A DNA stretch of 64,000 bases, from contig NZ_JOIU01000027.1 of the NCBI RefSeq assembly GCF_000720135.1, positions 62,001-126,000 on the forward strand. Direction: 5' to 3'. The position numbers and the translations under genes are program-made. This stretch comes from Streptomyces sp. NRRL S-1022 (lineage in GTDB: Bacteria; Actinomycetota; Actinomycetes; Streptomycetales; Streptomycetaceae). Position 1 is the stretch's first letter. Each line of letters opens with the position of its first letter. This document shows positions 26,444 to 33,138 of this stretch, one piece after another. The notes below the pieces were generated by a model that saw nothing but the letters and a program-made list of their open reading frames with translations, had not been told where the DNA came from and ran no database searches.

Positions 26444-26896
26444 AGCGCTGCATTCCTTCGTTAGTACGGAAGTCTGAGTGAGGGTCCGGAGCGTTGCTCT
26501 ACGGCTTCCCCGCTTGACCACCATTCTTCCATGCCCCTATCACGGAATGGTAACTAACGAACAACTGAAGCATTACTCAAATGTTTATGAATACCGGGGG
26601 TAATGTCAATTTAGATAAGGAAAGGACCCACCGGGGGTGCTGTCCTTCTTGCGTGTACGGGTTTCAAATTTTCGCAGCTCATCGATTTCCAGGACCAGGG
26701 GACCCGAATGACCTCAGATTGACTCCAATAAGGGGCACTTCGGGAGCTAAAGAGGCGAAAATGAGAGAGGTCCGTCACATTTTTGGCGGGTGGTGTCCCA
26801 GAAAACAGAAATGGACACCAGTTGCGCATCCTGACTCTTGGTTCTCGTCACAGCGAGTCGACGGCCGGCACGCCTCTCGGTCGACTGAACGTGAGA
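26444..26896. other. AT-rich non-coding stretch of the element
   Basis: Roughly 450 bp without a convincing gene. 26525-26620 and 26640-26790 are clearly AT-richer than the rest of the window. They contain the BRCT-Lsr2 promoter region, a TTCGTTAGT/ACTAACGAA inverted pair (26456-26464 and 26551-26559) and many stop codons in all frames. It could hold an origin or a silencer target. I cannot decide from sequence alone. Confidence 0.5.
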
Positions 26897-26900
26897 GGAA

Positions 26901-26927
26901 CGGGCCCCTGTTGGGTGCAAGGGCCCG
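26901..26927 (-). terminator. Weak hairpin after the capsid gene
   Basis: CGGGCCC (26901-26907) pairs with GGGCCCG (26921-26927) across a 13-nt loop, 15 nt beyond the capsid stop. Short stem, no T-run. Confidence 0.4.
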
Positions 26928-26941
26928 AACCAACCCTGTTC

Positions 26942-27850
26942 CTAGGCAGTGGGCCAGGTGACAGCAGCCTTGACGATTCCCTTGGTGGGCTTGGACTCAT
27001 CGAAGGTGCTATCGGCCTTCTTGGTGTCCAGCTCCGGATAACGCACGATCTTGCCACCGTACAGGTGGAGAGTGTCGATGTAGTCAGCGCGGTACTTCTC
27101 CGACTGCCCCTCACGGAAGCCGGTGAACTGGCTGGCATAGGTGGCAAACTCCGAGTGACCCGCCACGATGTCCACACCGGCGGGCATGGCGGTGGTCGTC
27201 AGGATGGTGAAGCCAGCAAGCCGAGCAACAACACCGTTGGCAGTCACGCCGCCCTCGCCATACGCAGCAGCGTTAGCGACCGAGGGGTGTTCGATGAGGT
27301 ACCGCTTCACGCGCGGCGAGACGACCACGTAACGGCCCGCCGGGATGTCACTGGAGTCCAGCTCCAGCATCATGTCCAGGATCGCGCTGTAGAGGCTCTG
27401 AGGGATGTTGTCAGCGGTCGGCACAACGACAGGAAGCGCCGTCGCCCCGTTGGCGATGATGTTGCCCATGAACGAGTCAGCCTCACGAGCCAGGGCCCGG
27501 ATCATCTGCTGATTGATGGGCGAGTCCAGGCCACCGGCAAGCTGAACCCGTTCCGCATCTTCGACCAAAACCTGTAGATACTTCGCCTCAGTAATAGTGA
27601 GCTTCTGATCCACGGTTTCCGGCCGCTGGGCCGTCATCCCATCAGCGATCGTGTAATCGCCCACGGTGGGCCGAAGAAGGCTGTTGATGTGGACCACATC
27701 GCCCTTCTGCCGAATCTCCCCTTCGTACTTGTTGTTGGACACGAACGGAGACGCCCAGACAAGAAGTGGGTCAAACTGCGTGAGAAGTTCCGCGTCCCAA
27801 ATCTCAGGGATGAAAGTGGTAGTGCCGGGCTGCTGATAGGCAAGGCTCAT
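26942..27850 (-). CDS. Phage major capsid protein
   Basis: 302 residues. It starts MSLAYQQPGTTTFIPEIWDAELL and has the typical coat-protein run VHINSLLRPTVGDYTI, LTITEAKYLQVLVEDAERVQ, SFMGNIIANGA, then GRYVVVSPRVKRYLIEHPSV and GVVARLAGFTILTTTAMPAG. This matches the P22-coat/actinophage capsid type with an HK97-like fold. It would form the icosahedral shell. AGGAG ribosome site. A scaffold-like gene lies 14 bp upstream. No terminase, portal or protease is present in the element. Confidence 0.85.
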   Translation of the reverse strand: MSLAYQQPGTTTFIPEIWDAELLTQFDPLLVWASPFVSNNKYEGEIRQKGDVVHINSLLRPTVGDYTIADGMTAQRPETVDQKLTITEAKYLQVLVEDAERVQLAGGLDSPINQQMIRALAREADSFMGNIIANGATALPVVVPTADNIPQSLYSAILDMMLELDSSDIPAGRYVVVSPRVKRYLIEHPSVANAAAYGEGGVTANGVVARLAGFTILTTTAMPAGVDIVAGHSEFATYASQFTGFREGQSEKYRADYIDTLHLYGGKIVRYPELDTKKADSTFDESKPTKGIVKAAVTWPTA

Positions 27851-27864
27851 AGAGGTACTCCTAG

Positions 27865-28209
27865 TTATCGCTTACGAACGTCGAGAGAAACGCGGCGGGG
27901 CTCAGGAAGAGGGCCGCCACCGCGGTTTGGGCCGGAGCCGACAAGATGAGGGAACGCCGGGTCCTTGGGTTTGAAAGGCGCAAGGGCCTTGTCCATGGCC
28001 TCGGCTGAAGGCTTGCCGTCTGCACCAAGCAGCTTGGAACCATCCAGGTACTCGGTGAATCCCTCCGGGAGAGTGATTCCGGCCTGGGCGGCGTAGCCCT
28101 TAAGTTCAGCCCGTGCCAGCTTCCCGGAATACTCCCGCTCGACCTCGGATCGGACCGAAGGGGAAGGGTCGGCCGGCATGGCCTGGGGGGTCGGTTGTGC
28201 GTCGCTCAT
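27865..28209 (-). CDS. Capsid scaffold-like protein
   Basis: 114 residues, acidic/helical start (PSVRSEVEREYSGKLARAELKGYAAQAGITLPEGFTEYLD), then a Pro/Gly-rich tail GPNRGGGPLPEPRRVSLDVRKR. Position just before the capsid gene and the composition fit short actinophage scaffolding proteins. It is shorter than most, so it may be a reduced version. Excellent AGGAGG ribosome site preceded by TTAGTT. Confidence 0.65.
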   Translation of the reverse strand: MSDAQPTPQAMPADPSPSVRSEVEREYSGKLARAELKGYAAQAGITLPEGFTEYLDGSKLLGADGKPSAEAMDKALAPFKPKDPAFPHLVGSGPNRGGGPLPEPRRVSLDVRKR

Positions 28210-28238
28210 GGCGACACCTCCTAACTAAGAATTCGGGT

Positions 28239-28454
28239 TTAGGCAGCCCGGTTACTCTTTGCCTCACTCATGAGTGAGGACAGAGGGATACGGAGATGCC
28301 TGGCGGCCAGTGCAAGAGTGCGAAGACTCGGACACGTCTCACCGGACTCCCAGCGGCGCACTGTGGACGGGGCTACGCGCATTCGCTCGGCCAGGGCCTC
28401 TACGGAAAGCCCTAGAGCCGCACGGCGGGCAGCGAAGAAATGACGATCAAACAT
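28239..28454 (-). CDS. Small XRE repressor
   Basis: 71 residues, essentially one helix-turn-helix: FFAARRAALGLSVEALAERMRVAPSTVRRWESGETCPSLRTLALAARHL. Phage-repressor type. The ATG at 28454 has GGAG six nt upstream. The in-frame ATG at 28466 is less well placed. GTGAGA/TCTCAC repeats and an intrinsic terminator lie in its leader, which suggests that it regulates itself and the genes to the right. Confidence 0.82.
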   Translation of the reverse strand: MFDRHFFAARRAALGLSVEALAERMRVAPSTVRRWESGETCPSLRTLALAARHLRIPLSSLMSEAKSNRAA

Positions 28455-28507
28455 TGATGACTCCATTCCAGTCAATGCAGGAATGCGCGACGACAGGCAT
28501 AAAGAAA

Positions 28508-28530
28508 ACCCCGGCCAAGTCGGCCGGGGT
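28508..28530 (-). terminator. Intrinsic terminator in the leader of the XRE gene
   Basis: ACCCCGGCC (28508-28516), loop AAGTC, GGCCGGGGT (28522-28530). Read leftward, the stem is followed by TTTTCTTT, a proper U-tract. It lies only 54 nt before the repressor start and left of the operator-like repeats. Confidence 0.75.
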
Positions 28531-28542
28531 CGATCAAGTCCC

Positions 28543-28559
28543 GTGAGATGGGCTCTCAC
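28543..28559. promoter_or_regulatory. Operator-like inverted repeat of the element
   Basis: GTGAGA-TGGGC-TCTCAC palindrome in the divergent region between the XRE repressor and the STAS gene. The same half-sites recur at about 28608 and 28635. Confidence 0.55.
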
Positions 28560-28656
28560 TATTGATGTATGTGTCCTGTCGCGCGAATCTGCCCCCACGA
28601 GGGGGAAGTGAGACGGACACCATAGGAAACCTGCTCTCACTACAGATGTCGGTGTC
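28553..28656. repeat. 23-bp direct repeat pair in the divergent promoter region
   Basis: 28553-28575 and 28634-28656 share 19 of 23 positions (CTCTCACTA--GATGT--GTGTC). The repeats are about 81 bp apart, which is near eight helical turns. They are a candidate repressor array for the 323-bp gap at 28455-28777. Confidence 0.6.
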
Positions 28657-28777
28657 AAAACGTCCCGGCTGGGACAGCACCATCAGTGAATGAGACGCAT
28701 GTCACGAGTGTGTGAACAGTTGCGGGAGGGCAAGAGACCTCTCGTCGGGCCGTGTCCCGTCAGGCATACTGCTACCC

Positions 28778-29164
28778 ATGAGTCAAGGTGAGAGGCATGG
28801 TGAGCAGGCAGAGCCGCAGCTCAGCGGGGCCGCTCCGACGTCCGCTGGCCTCGTTCAGTACGAGCTGAACGGAGCGTGGGTAGTCGTCGCTCACGGGGAG
28901 TACGACATGAACACGATCGCTCCCCTCGCCGATGCGCTGGAGACCGCCGCGCGAAAGCACTCGATTGTGGTGCTGGACGTCGCCGGGGTTACCTTCGGAG
29001 ACTCGACATTCTTGAATCTACTGCTTCGCGTTCATTCACAGACCAGTCTTCGGCTCGTTGCTCCCGCACCGCAGTTTCAACGGGTGCTTGAGATTACCGA
29101 AGCAGATTCCGTCCTAGATGTACGCGCCTCCCTGGAAGACGCTTCCATGGCCGAGAAGCCCTAG
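28778..29164 (+). CDS. STAS-domain anti-sigma factor antagonist-like protein
   Basis: 128 residues. STAS fold with VVAHGEYDMNTIAPLADALETAARKHSIVVLDVAGVTFGDSTFLNLLLR. The GDSTFLN segment carries the Ser normally phosphorylated in SpoIIAA/RsbV-type antagonists. Such proteins release sigma factors by binding anti-sigma kinases. It is the only rightward gene in the right half of the element. The ATG at 28778 has no ribosome site, and a CATACT -10-like hexamer (28765-28770) ends just before it, so the mRNA may be leaderless. Confidence 0.8.
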   Translation: MSQGERHGEQAEPQLSGAAPTSAGLVQYELNGAWVVVAHGEYDMNTIAPLADALETAARKHSIVVLDVAGVTFGDSTFLNLLLRVHSQTSLRLVAPAPQFQRVLEITEADSVLDVRASLEDASMAEKP

Positions 29165-29172
29165 GTGTCGTT

Positions 29173-29270
29173 GGCAACCAGTTGCCTAACTCCACTTGCC
29201 TTGGCTCACTCAGGACCCCAAAGGTCCTGAACTGAACAGGAAATGAGAGAGGGCCCCGGCAGAGGGGCCC
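29173..29270 (+). other. Three consecutive hairpins after the STAS gene
   Basis: GGCAAC-CA-GTTGCC (29173-29186), CAGGACC-CCAAA-GGTCCTG (29211-29229) and GGGCCCC-GGCAGA-GGGGCCC (29251-29270). The last is a plausible terminator. The next 50 bases (29271-29322) are an unusual CTAC-rich stretch. Confidence 0.5.
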
Positions 29271-29352
29271 CTACTCACTACTACCTACGCTCTATGAGCT
29301 ACGTACTACCCACTACTAACTAAGTTCCTGGTTCAACGGGAAAACGAGCACG

Positions 29353-29964
29353 CTAGACGCCAAGGGCAGCTCGACAGACCACCGGGCCCCAGGGTGGCGC
29401 CGCGCTGAACGGGTCGGTGGGATCAGGGCAGTCTCCTCCCGGGTGAACTGAGCAGACCTCGACGCTTCCCGTCTCGGAGGGTTCAGCCGGCCGTGACGCT
29501 CCGTTTTTCGGCGCTGCCTTCTTCCTGGGCTTGCTCGGCATGGTGTCGGCCACGGTGATGACCTCGTCGTCCACGGAGTTCGCCAGCGCAGGGTAGGCGT
29601 CATCAGCGTCCAGCAGCACCAGGGGCACTGACAAACGCAGCTTCGCCGCCCGCCCCTGCTTGCCCTGCTGGGTGAAGAACCCGAACCGCGTCAGCACGTC
29701 CCGGCACCTCTTCCCAGGGTGGTCGTTCGTGTTGTAGCCCAGCTCATCTGCGATCGTCGTATCCCCGGTGAACATCAGGCCGGTCCGGCCGTTCGTATGC
29801 CGGAGCTGGGCCAGGGCCCACAGCAGATGTTCACGCCCGAACTCGGGTGCCTCTCGGGCCAGTAGGCCACCCGGTCCGAAGGCATCGAACAGGGCTCGGG
29901 TCCACTCGGTCTTCACGTCATGGGTCGCAGCAACCAGGCGGCGGGGCCACGGAGTCTCAGTCAT
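29353..29964 (-). CDS. Unknown element protein with winged-helix-like region
   Basis: 203 residues, ATG at 29964 with AGGAAG five nt upstream. The first 130 residues look like a winged helix (TTIADELGYN... CRDVLTRFGFFTQQGKQGRAAKLRLSVP), and the rest is low-complexity with Lys/Pro and two Cys. Similar proteins in phages act in replication or control, but I cannot assign one. It lies just downstream of the integrase on the same strand, so it may be co-transcribed with it. I see no separate excisionase. Confidence 0.65.
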   Translation of the reverse strand: MTETPWPRRLVAATHDVKTEWTRALFDAFGPGGLLAREAPEFGREHLLWALAQLRHTNGRTGLMFTGDTTIADELGYNTNDHPGKRCRDVLTRFGFFTQQGKQGRAAKLRLSVPLVLLDADDAYPALANSVDDEVITVADTMPSKPRKKAAPKNGASRPAEPSETGSVEVCSVHPGGDCPDPTDPFSAAPPWGPVVCRAALGV

Positions 29965-30034
29965 TCGCACTTCCTAAACAAAGGGGAGGACCCCGGAACA
30001 AGCCCGGGGTCCTGGGAGGGGTCAGGCGGGATGG

Positions 30035-31792
30035 CTACGGCTCGGGGTCGAAGTCATCCCTGTACTTCTCCTGCTTCAGTTCCTCCAGATCGGTCAGTTG
30101 GTGAAGCTGATCAGCGAGCAAGCTACAGAAAGCCGCGTGAGCGCCCCGCTCGTACTCTTCGCCCTCGCTCGACGCCCAGTTGCCTTGCAGAGCGCCACTC
30201 GCCCGCTCTTGCAGATCCTTCGGGGTGATGAGGCCGATGGACAGGCCAGCCCTGGGGCTACCTACGAGGAAGATCCGGAAACCGGCCTTGCGGAGGAACG
30301 GGCCTCGCTCCTTCCAGTCGGCCATCTGCTGCCACTTGGCGCGGTAGGTCTGGCCGGTGCTCGTCTCTTCCCAGCGGCCTGGGACGAAGGGCTCTTCCTG
30401 AAGCGTTGCGAGGTTCGTAGCGTGGCGCTCAAGCGTCGCCGTGAGCGCCGTGACAGCGGCGGCGGAAGAAGCCTGGGCGATGGCCTGGGAGAGGTTCTCC
30501 ATGGCCGCTTCCAGTTCCTTGATCTGCTGCCTGTTGTCCTTGCCGGGCACGTACGAGCGTTCCGTTATGTACTCGTCTCCCAGCTTGGAGAGGAACGCTT
30601 CCTCTACGGCCTGGTAGATCTCTTCCTGGTGCCACGATGTGGAGAACTGGCAAGCGTCACCGTTGGACCAAGAGGCGCAGCGGAAGTACTTGTGCTTCTT
30701 CGTGTCCCCCGTGCTCAGCTTCACCAGGGAGCTGTTTTCGTACATCTTCATGCCGCACGGGCAGTACAAGACTCCCGTCATGGGCGAGGCGTTCGACTTG
30801 ATGCCCGCCCTGTACTTGCCCAGCTCGGTGACGGCGATCTGTAGCTTGTCGAACTCTTCGTCCGTCAGGATCGGGTCAGCCCATCGCACGGGCAATCCGT
30901 CCCTGAGCAGCGGCTCACCCTTGTGCATTGCCACGCCCTTGAGCGTGGGCTTCTTCAGGATCTTGCCGAGGGTGGACGTGCTCCACTTGGTGCCCTTGAT
31001 GTGCGTCTTGACGCCCGCCTTGTTCTCCTGGGCGTTGATGCTCCGCTGGTAGTCCTGAGAGGTCAGAACTCCGCGCGGGCAGTCACACTGCGGCGTCTCG
31101 CTGCCCTGGTCGACGCATTCCGCGACGTGCCGGGGACGGGCGTTCCAGTCGGTGCAGAGCTGACCCATGGACCACCCCTGCTCCGCGATTCGCTCGTACG
31201 CCTCACGGACGAGAGGACCGGTCACCGGGTCAATCACGAGCTTGAAGCGTTGCTTGCCGTGGTGATCCACCAAGACAGGCCGGTAGCCAAAGGGCCAGGT
31301 GCCGCCGCCCCACAGGCTCGCGTCACGGTAGTACTGCGTCTGGTTCCGACGCTTCCTCACGATCGCTTCGCGGTACTCCTGTGCCTGGGTCGCCTTGATG
31401 TAGGCGATCATCCGGCCCGTGGGCGTGTGGATGTCCAGGCTCGGATCATCGAGACAGACGATCTCCTTGCCGCCCTTGTGGCAACGCTCCGCGAACCTGT
31501 CCCAGTGGTGCTGATCCCGGGTGATCCGGTCCAGCGACGTAACCATGATCGCGTCCCACTCGTGCCAGAGCGGGTCCTTCATCCATCGGCCGAGCTTCGG
31601 CCGGTCGTCCAGGTTGACCGCGCCGGAGACACAGACATCCTCGACCTCTCCAGCCACGGTGAACCGGGCTTCCTCGGTCGCGCGGTCCAGCTCCTCTCCC
31701 TGGCGGAGCAGGGCGGAGCTGTCCTCGGTGTCACGGCTGATACGCCGCACCTTGAGGACCCGCATACCGGGCAAGAGACGTGCACTGGACAT
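30035..31792 (-). CDS. int: Large serine recombinase (integrase)
   Basis: 585 residues. N-terminal resolvase domain with the catalytic Ser at S19 in VRRISRDTEDSSALLRQ, the DAIMVTSLDRITRD strand and KRRNQTQYYRDASLWGGGTWPFGYRP. A recombinase domain (about 170-300), a zinc ribbon (LYCPCGMKMY ... YFRCASW ... CQFS, about 355-405) and a coiled-coil/C-terminal region follow. It catalyses attP x attB recombination without long homology. The start at 31792 is chosen for GGAAGGTGAGG upstream. The gene ends 60-70 bp from the right att core, which is typical placement. Confidence 0.95.
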   Translation of the reverse strand: MSSARLLPGMRVLKVRRISRDTEDSSALLRQGEELDRATEEARFTVAGEVEDVCVSGAVNLDDRPKLGRWMKDPLWHEWDAIMVTSLDRITRDQHHWDRFAERCHKGGKEIVCLDDPSLDIHTPTGRMIAYIKATQAQEYREAIVRKRRNQTQYYRDASLWGGGTWPFGYRPVLVDHHGKQRFKLVIDPVTGPLVREAYERIAEQGWSMGQLCTDWNARPRHVAECVDQGSETPQCDCPRGVLTSQDYQRSINAQENKAGVKTHIKGTKWSTSTLGKILKKPTLKGVAMHKGEPLLRDGLPVRWADPILTDEEFDKLQIAVTELGKYRAGIKSNASPMTGVLYCPCGMKMYENSSLVKLSTGDTKKHKYFRCASWSNGDACQFSTSWHQEEIYQAVEEAFLSKLGDEYITERSYVPGKDNRQQIKELEAAMENLSQAIAQASSAAAVTALTATLERHATNLATLQEEPFVPGRWEETSTGQTYRAKWQQMADWKERGPFLRKAGFRIFLVGSPRAGLSIGLITPKDLQERASGALQGNWASSEGEEYERGAHAAFCSLLADQLHQLTDLEELKQEKYRDDFDPEP

Positions 31793-31851
31793 AGCCTCAC
31801 CTTCCGTTACCGGAGCCCTGGGGTCCAAATTTGGTGATCTTGTTTTCCCAG

Positions 31852-31859
31852 GGCTGGGA
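31852..31859. other. Right attachment-site core
   Basis: GGCTGGGA, identical to 20872-20879. To its right the reading frame continues as the original helicase C-terminus. Confidence 0.8.
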
Positions 31860-31917
31860 GGCGAACCACGCGGTCCTGTCCCACCTGGCAGAACACCGCG
31901 TCAGCTGGCGCCCCTGA
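31852..31917 (+). pseudogene. Stranded native 3' end of the helicase gene
   Basis: Read in the frame GGC-TGG-GAG, these 22 codons give GWEANHAVLSHLAEHRVSWRP and a TGA stop. The current helicase gene ends with the element-made GWDAMFTTYLHLLEHRVSWRP: same length, 13 of 21 residues identical, different codons. It has no start and cannot be translated alone. It marks the pre-integration gene end. Confidence 0.9.
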
Positions 31918-32040
31918 CCACCCCCACGGCATCCGCCCCGACCCGGCTCCACTGACGGCACCGGGCGGGTGCCGGAATAAGCGGAGAGGCTCTCCTGTTA
32001 GTACCGGGACAGCTCAGGTTCGGAACAGGAGGCTCAGACC

Positions 32041-33138
32041 GTGGTGGCAGACGAGGCAGACGAGATCCGGGGAAGCAGCCACGGCACCGCCCCCGCTCCC
32101 CTCTCCGTGCTGGACCTGGTGACCGTCGGCGCGGGCAGTACCGCGACGGACGCCCTGCGCACCAGCGTCGCGCTCGCCCGGTTCGCGGAGGCCCGCGGGT
32201 TCCACCGGTACTGGGTCGCCGAGCACCACTCCATGCCCGGCGTCGCCTCCTCCTCGCCCGCCGTGATCCTCGCCCACCTCGCCGCCCACACCGACCGCAT
32301 CCGGCTCGGCTCGGGCGGCGTCATGCTGCCCAACCACGCCCCGCTGGTGATCGCGGAGCAGTTCGGCACGCTGGAGGCCATGGCGCCGGGGCGGATCGAC
32401 CTGGGTCTGGGCCGGGCGCCGGGCACGGACGGGGCCACCGCCGCCGCCCTGCGCCGCACCGACACCCCCGGCGAGGGCGCCGACGACTTCCCGCAGCAGC
32501 TCACGGAGCTGACCCGGTTCCTGGACGACAGCTTCCCGGACGGGCACCCGTACGGCCGTATCCACGCGGTCCCCGGCCCCGTGCAGGGGACCACCCCCGG
32601 CGGCGTCCAGTCCCCGCACCGCCCGCCGATCTGGCTGCTCGGCTCCTCCGGCTTCAGCGCCCAGCTGGCCGGCATGCTGGGCCTGCCGTTCGCCTTCGCG
32701 CACCACTTCTCCGCGCAGAACACCATCCCGGCCCTGGACCTGTACCGGCAGAGCTTCCGGCCCTCGGCCGTGCTGTCCGAGCCGTACGCCCTCATCGGCG
32801 TCTCGGCGATCGCCACGGACGACGAGCGGGAGGCCCGCCGGCAGACCCGCGCGGTGGCCCTGAACATGCTCCGGCTGCGCACCGGCCGCCCGGGCCTGTT
32901 CCCGGACCCGGAGGACGTCGAGAGCCACCGGTTCAGCCCGATGGAGGAGGAGTTCGTCGCCTCCTGGACGGCCAACATCGTGCACGGCACCGCCGACGAG
33001 GTCCGAGCCGGCCTGGACGACCTGCACAAGCGCACCGGCGCGGACGAGCTGATGCTCACCTCGCACGCGCACCGCGGCGAACTGCGCCTGCGGTCCTACG
33101 AGCTGATCGCGGACGCCTACGGATTGCCGACCGCGTAG
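32041..33138 (+). CDS. LLM-class flavin monooxygenase
   Basis: 365 residues, luciferase-like fold: [16 protein letters not shown] at the start (MsnO8-type), [45 protein letters not shown] and [16 protein letters not shown]-dependent oxidoreductase, substrate unknown. The GTG at 32041 is preceded by AGGAGG at 8 nt. It follows the displaced helicase end, so it was the natural downstream neighbour of the nuclease-helicase operon. Confidence 0.92.
   Translation: MVADEADEIRGSSHGTAPAPLSVLDLVTVGAGSTATDALRTSVALARFAEARGFHRYWVAEHHSMPGVASSSPAVILAHLAAHTDRIRLGSGGVMLPNHAPLVIAEQFGTLEAMAPGRIDLGLGRAPGTDGATAAALRRTDTPGEGADDFPQQLTELTRFLDDSFPDGHPYGRIHAVPGPVQGTTPGGVQSPHRPPIWLLGSSGFSAQLAGMLGLPFAFAHHFSAQNTIPALDLYRQSFRPSAVLSEPYALIGVSAIATDDEREARRQTRAVALNMLRLRTGRPGLFPDPEDVESHRFSPMEEEFVASWTANIVHGTADEVRAGLDDLHKRTGADELMLTSHAHRGELRLRSYELIADAYGLPTA

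Larger units (their letters stand above)
20880..31859. mobile_element. Integrated capsid-bearing element with serine integrase
   Basis: About 10.98 kb bounded by GGCTGGGA cores. It carries a large serine integrase at the right end, XRE repressor, phage capsid and scaffold-like proteins, DUF3987-like ATPase, BRCT-Lsr2 protein, STAS protein and a block of Streptomyces XRE/DUF397-type genes. Many genes have AT-richer intergenic DNA and phage-like leaders. No terminase, portal, protease, tail or lysis gene is visible, so it is not a complete prophage. A satellite or a decayed prophage are the two readings. It entered the 3' end of the helicase gene and rebuilt the end of the reading frame. Confidence 0.85.

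Noticed and set aside
26611..26829. Possible leftward 72-residue gene
   Set aside because: No start signal and no similarity to known small phage proteins that I can see.
26581..26961. Possible rightward gene in the AT-rich gap
   Set aside because: No ribosome site, no recognisable domain and composition unlike coding DNA.
20880..31859. Complete prophage
   Set aside because: No terminase, portal, tail or lysis genes, and only about 11 kb.
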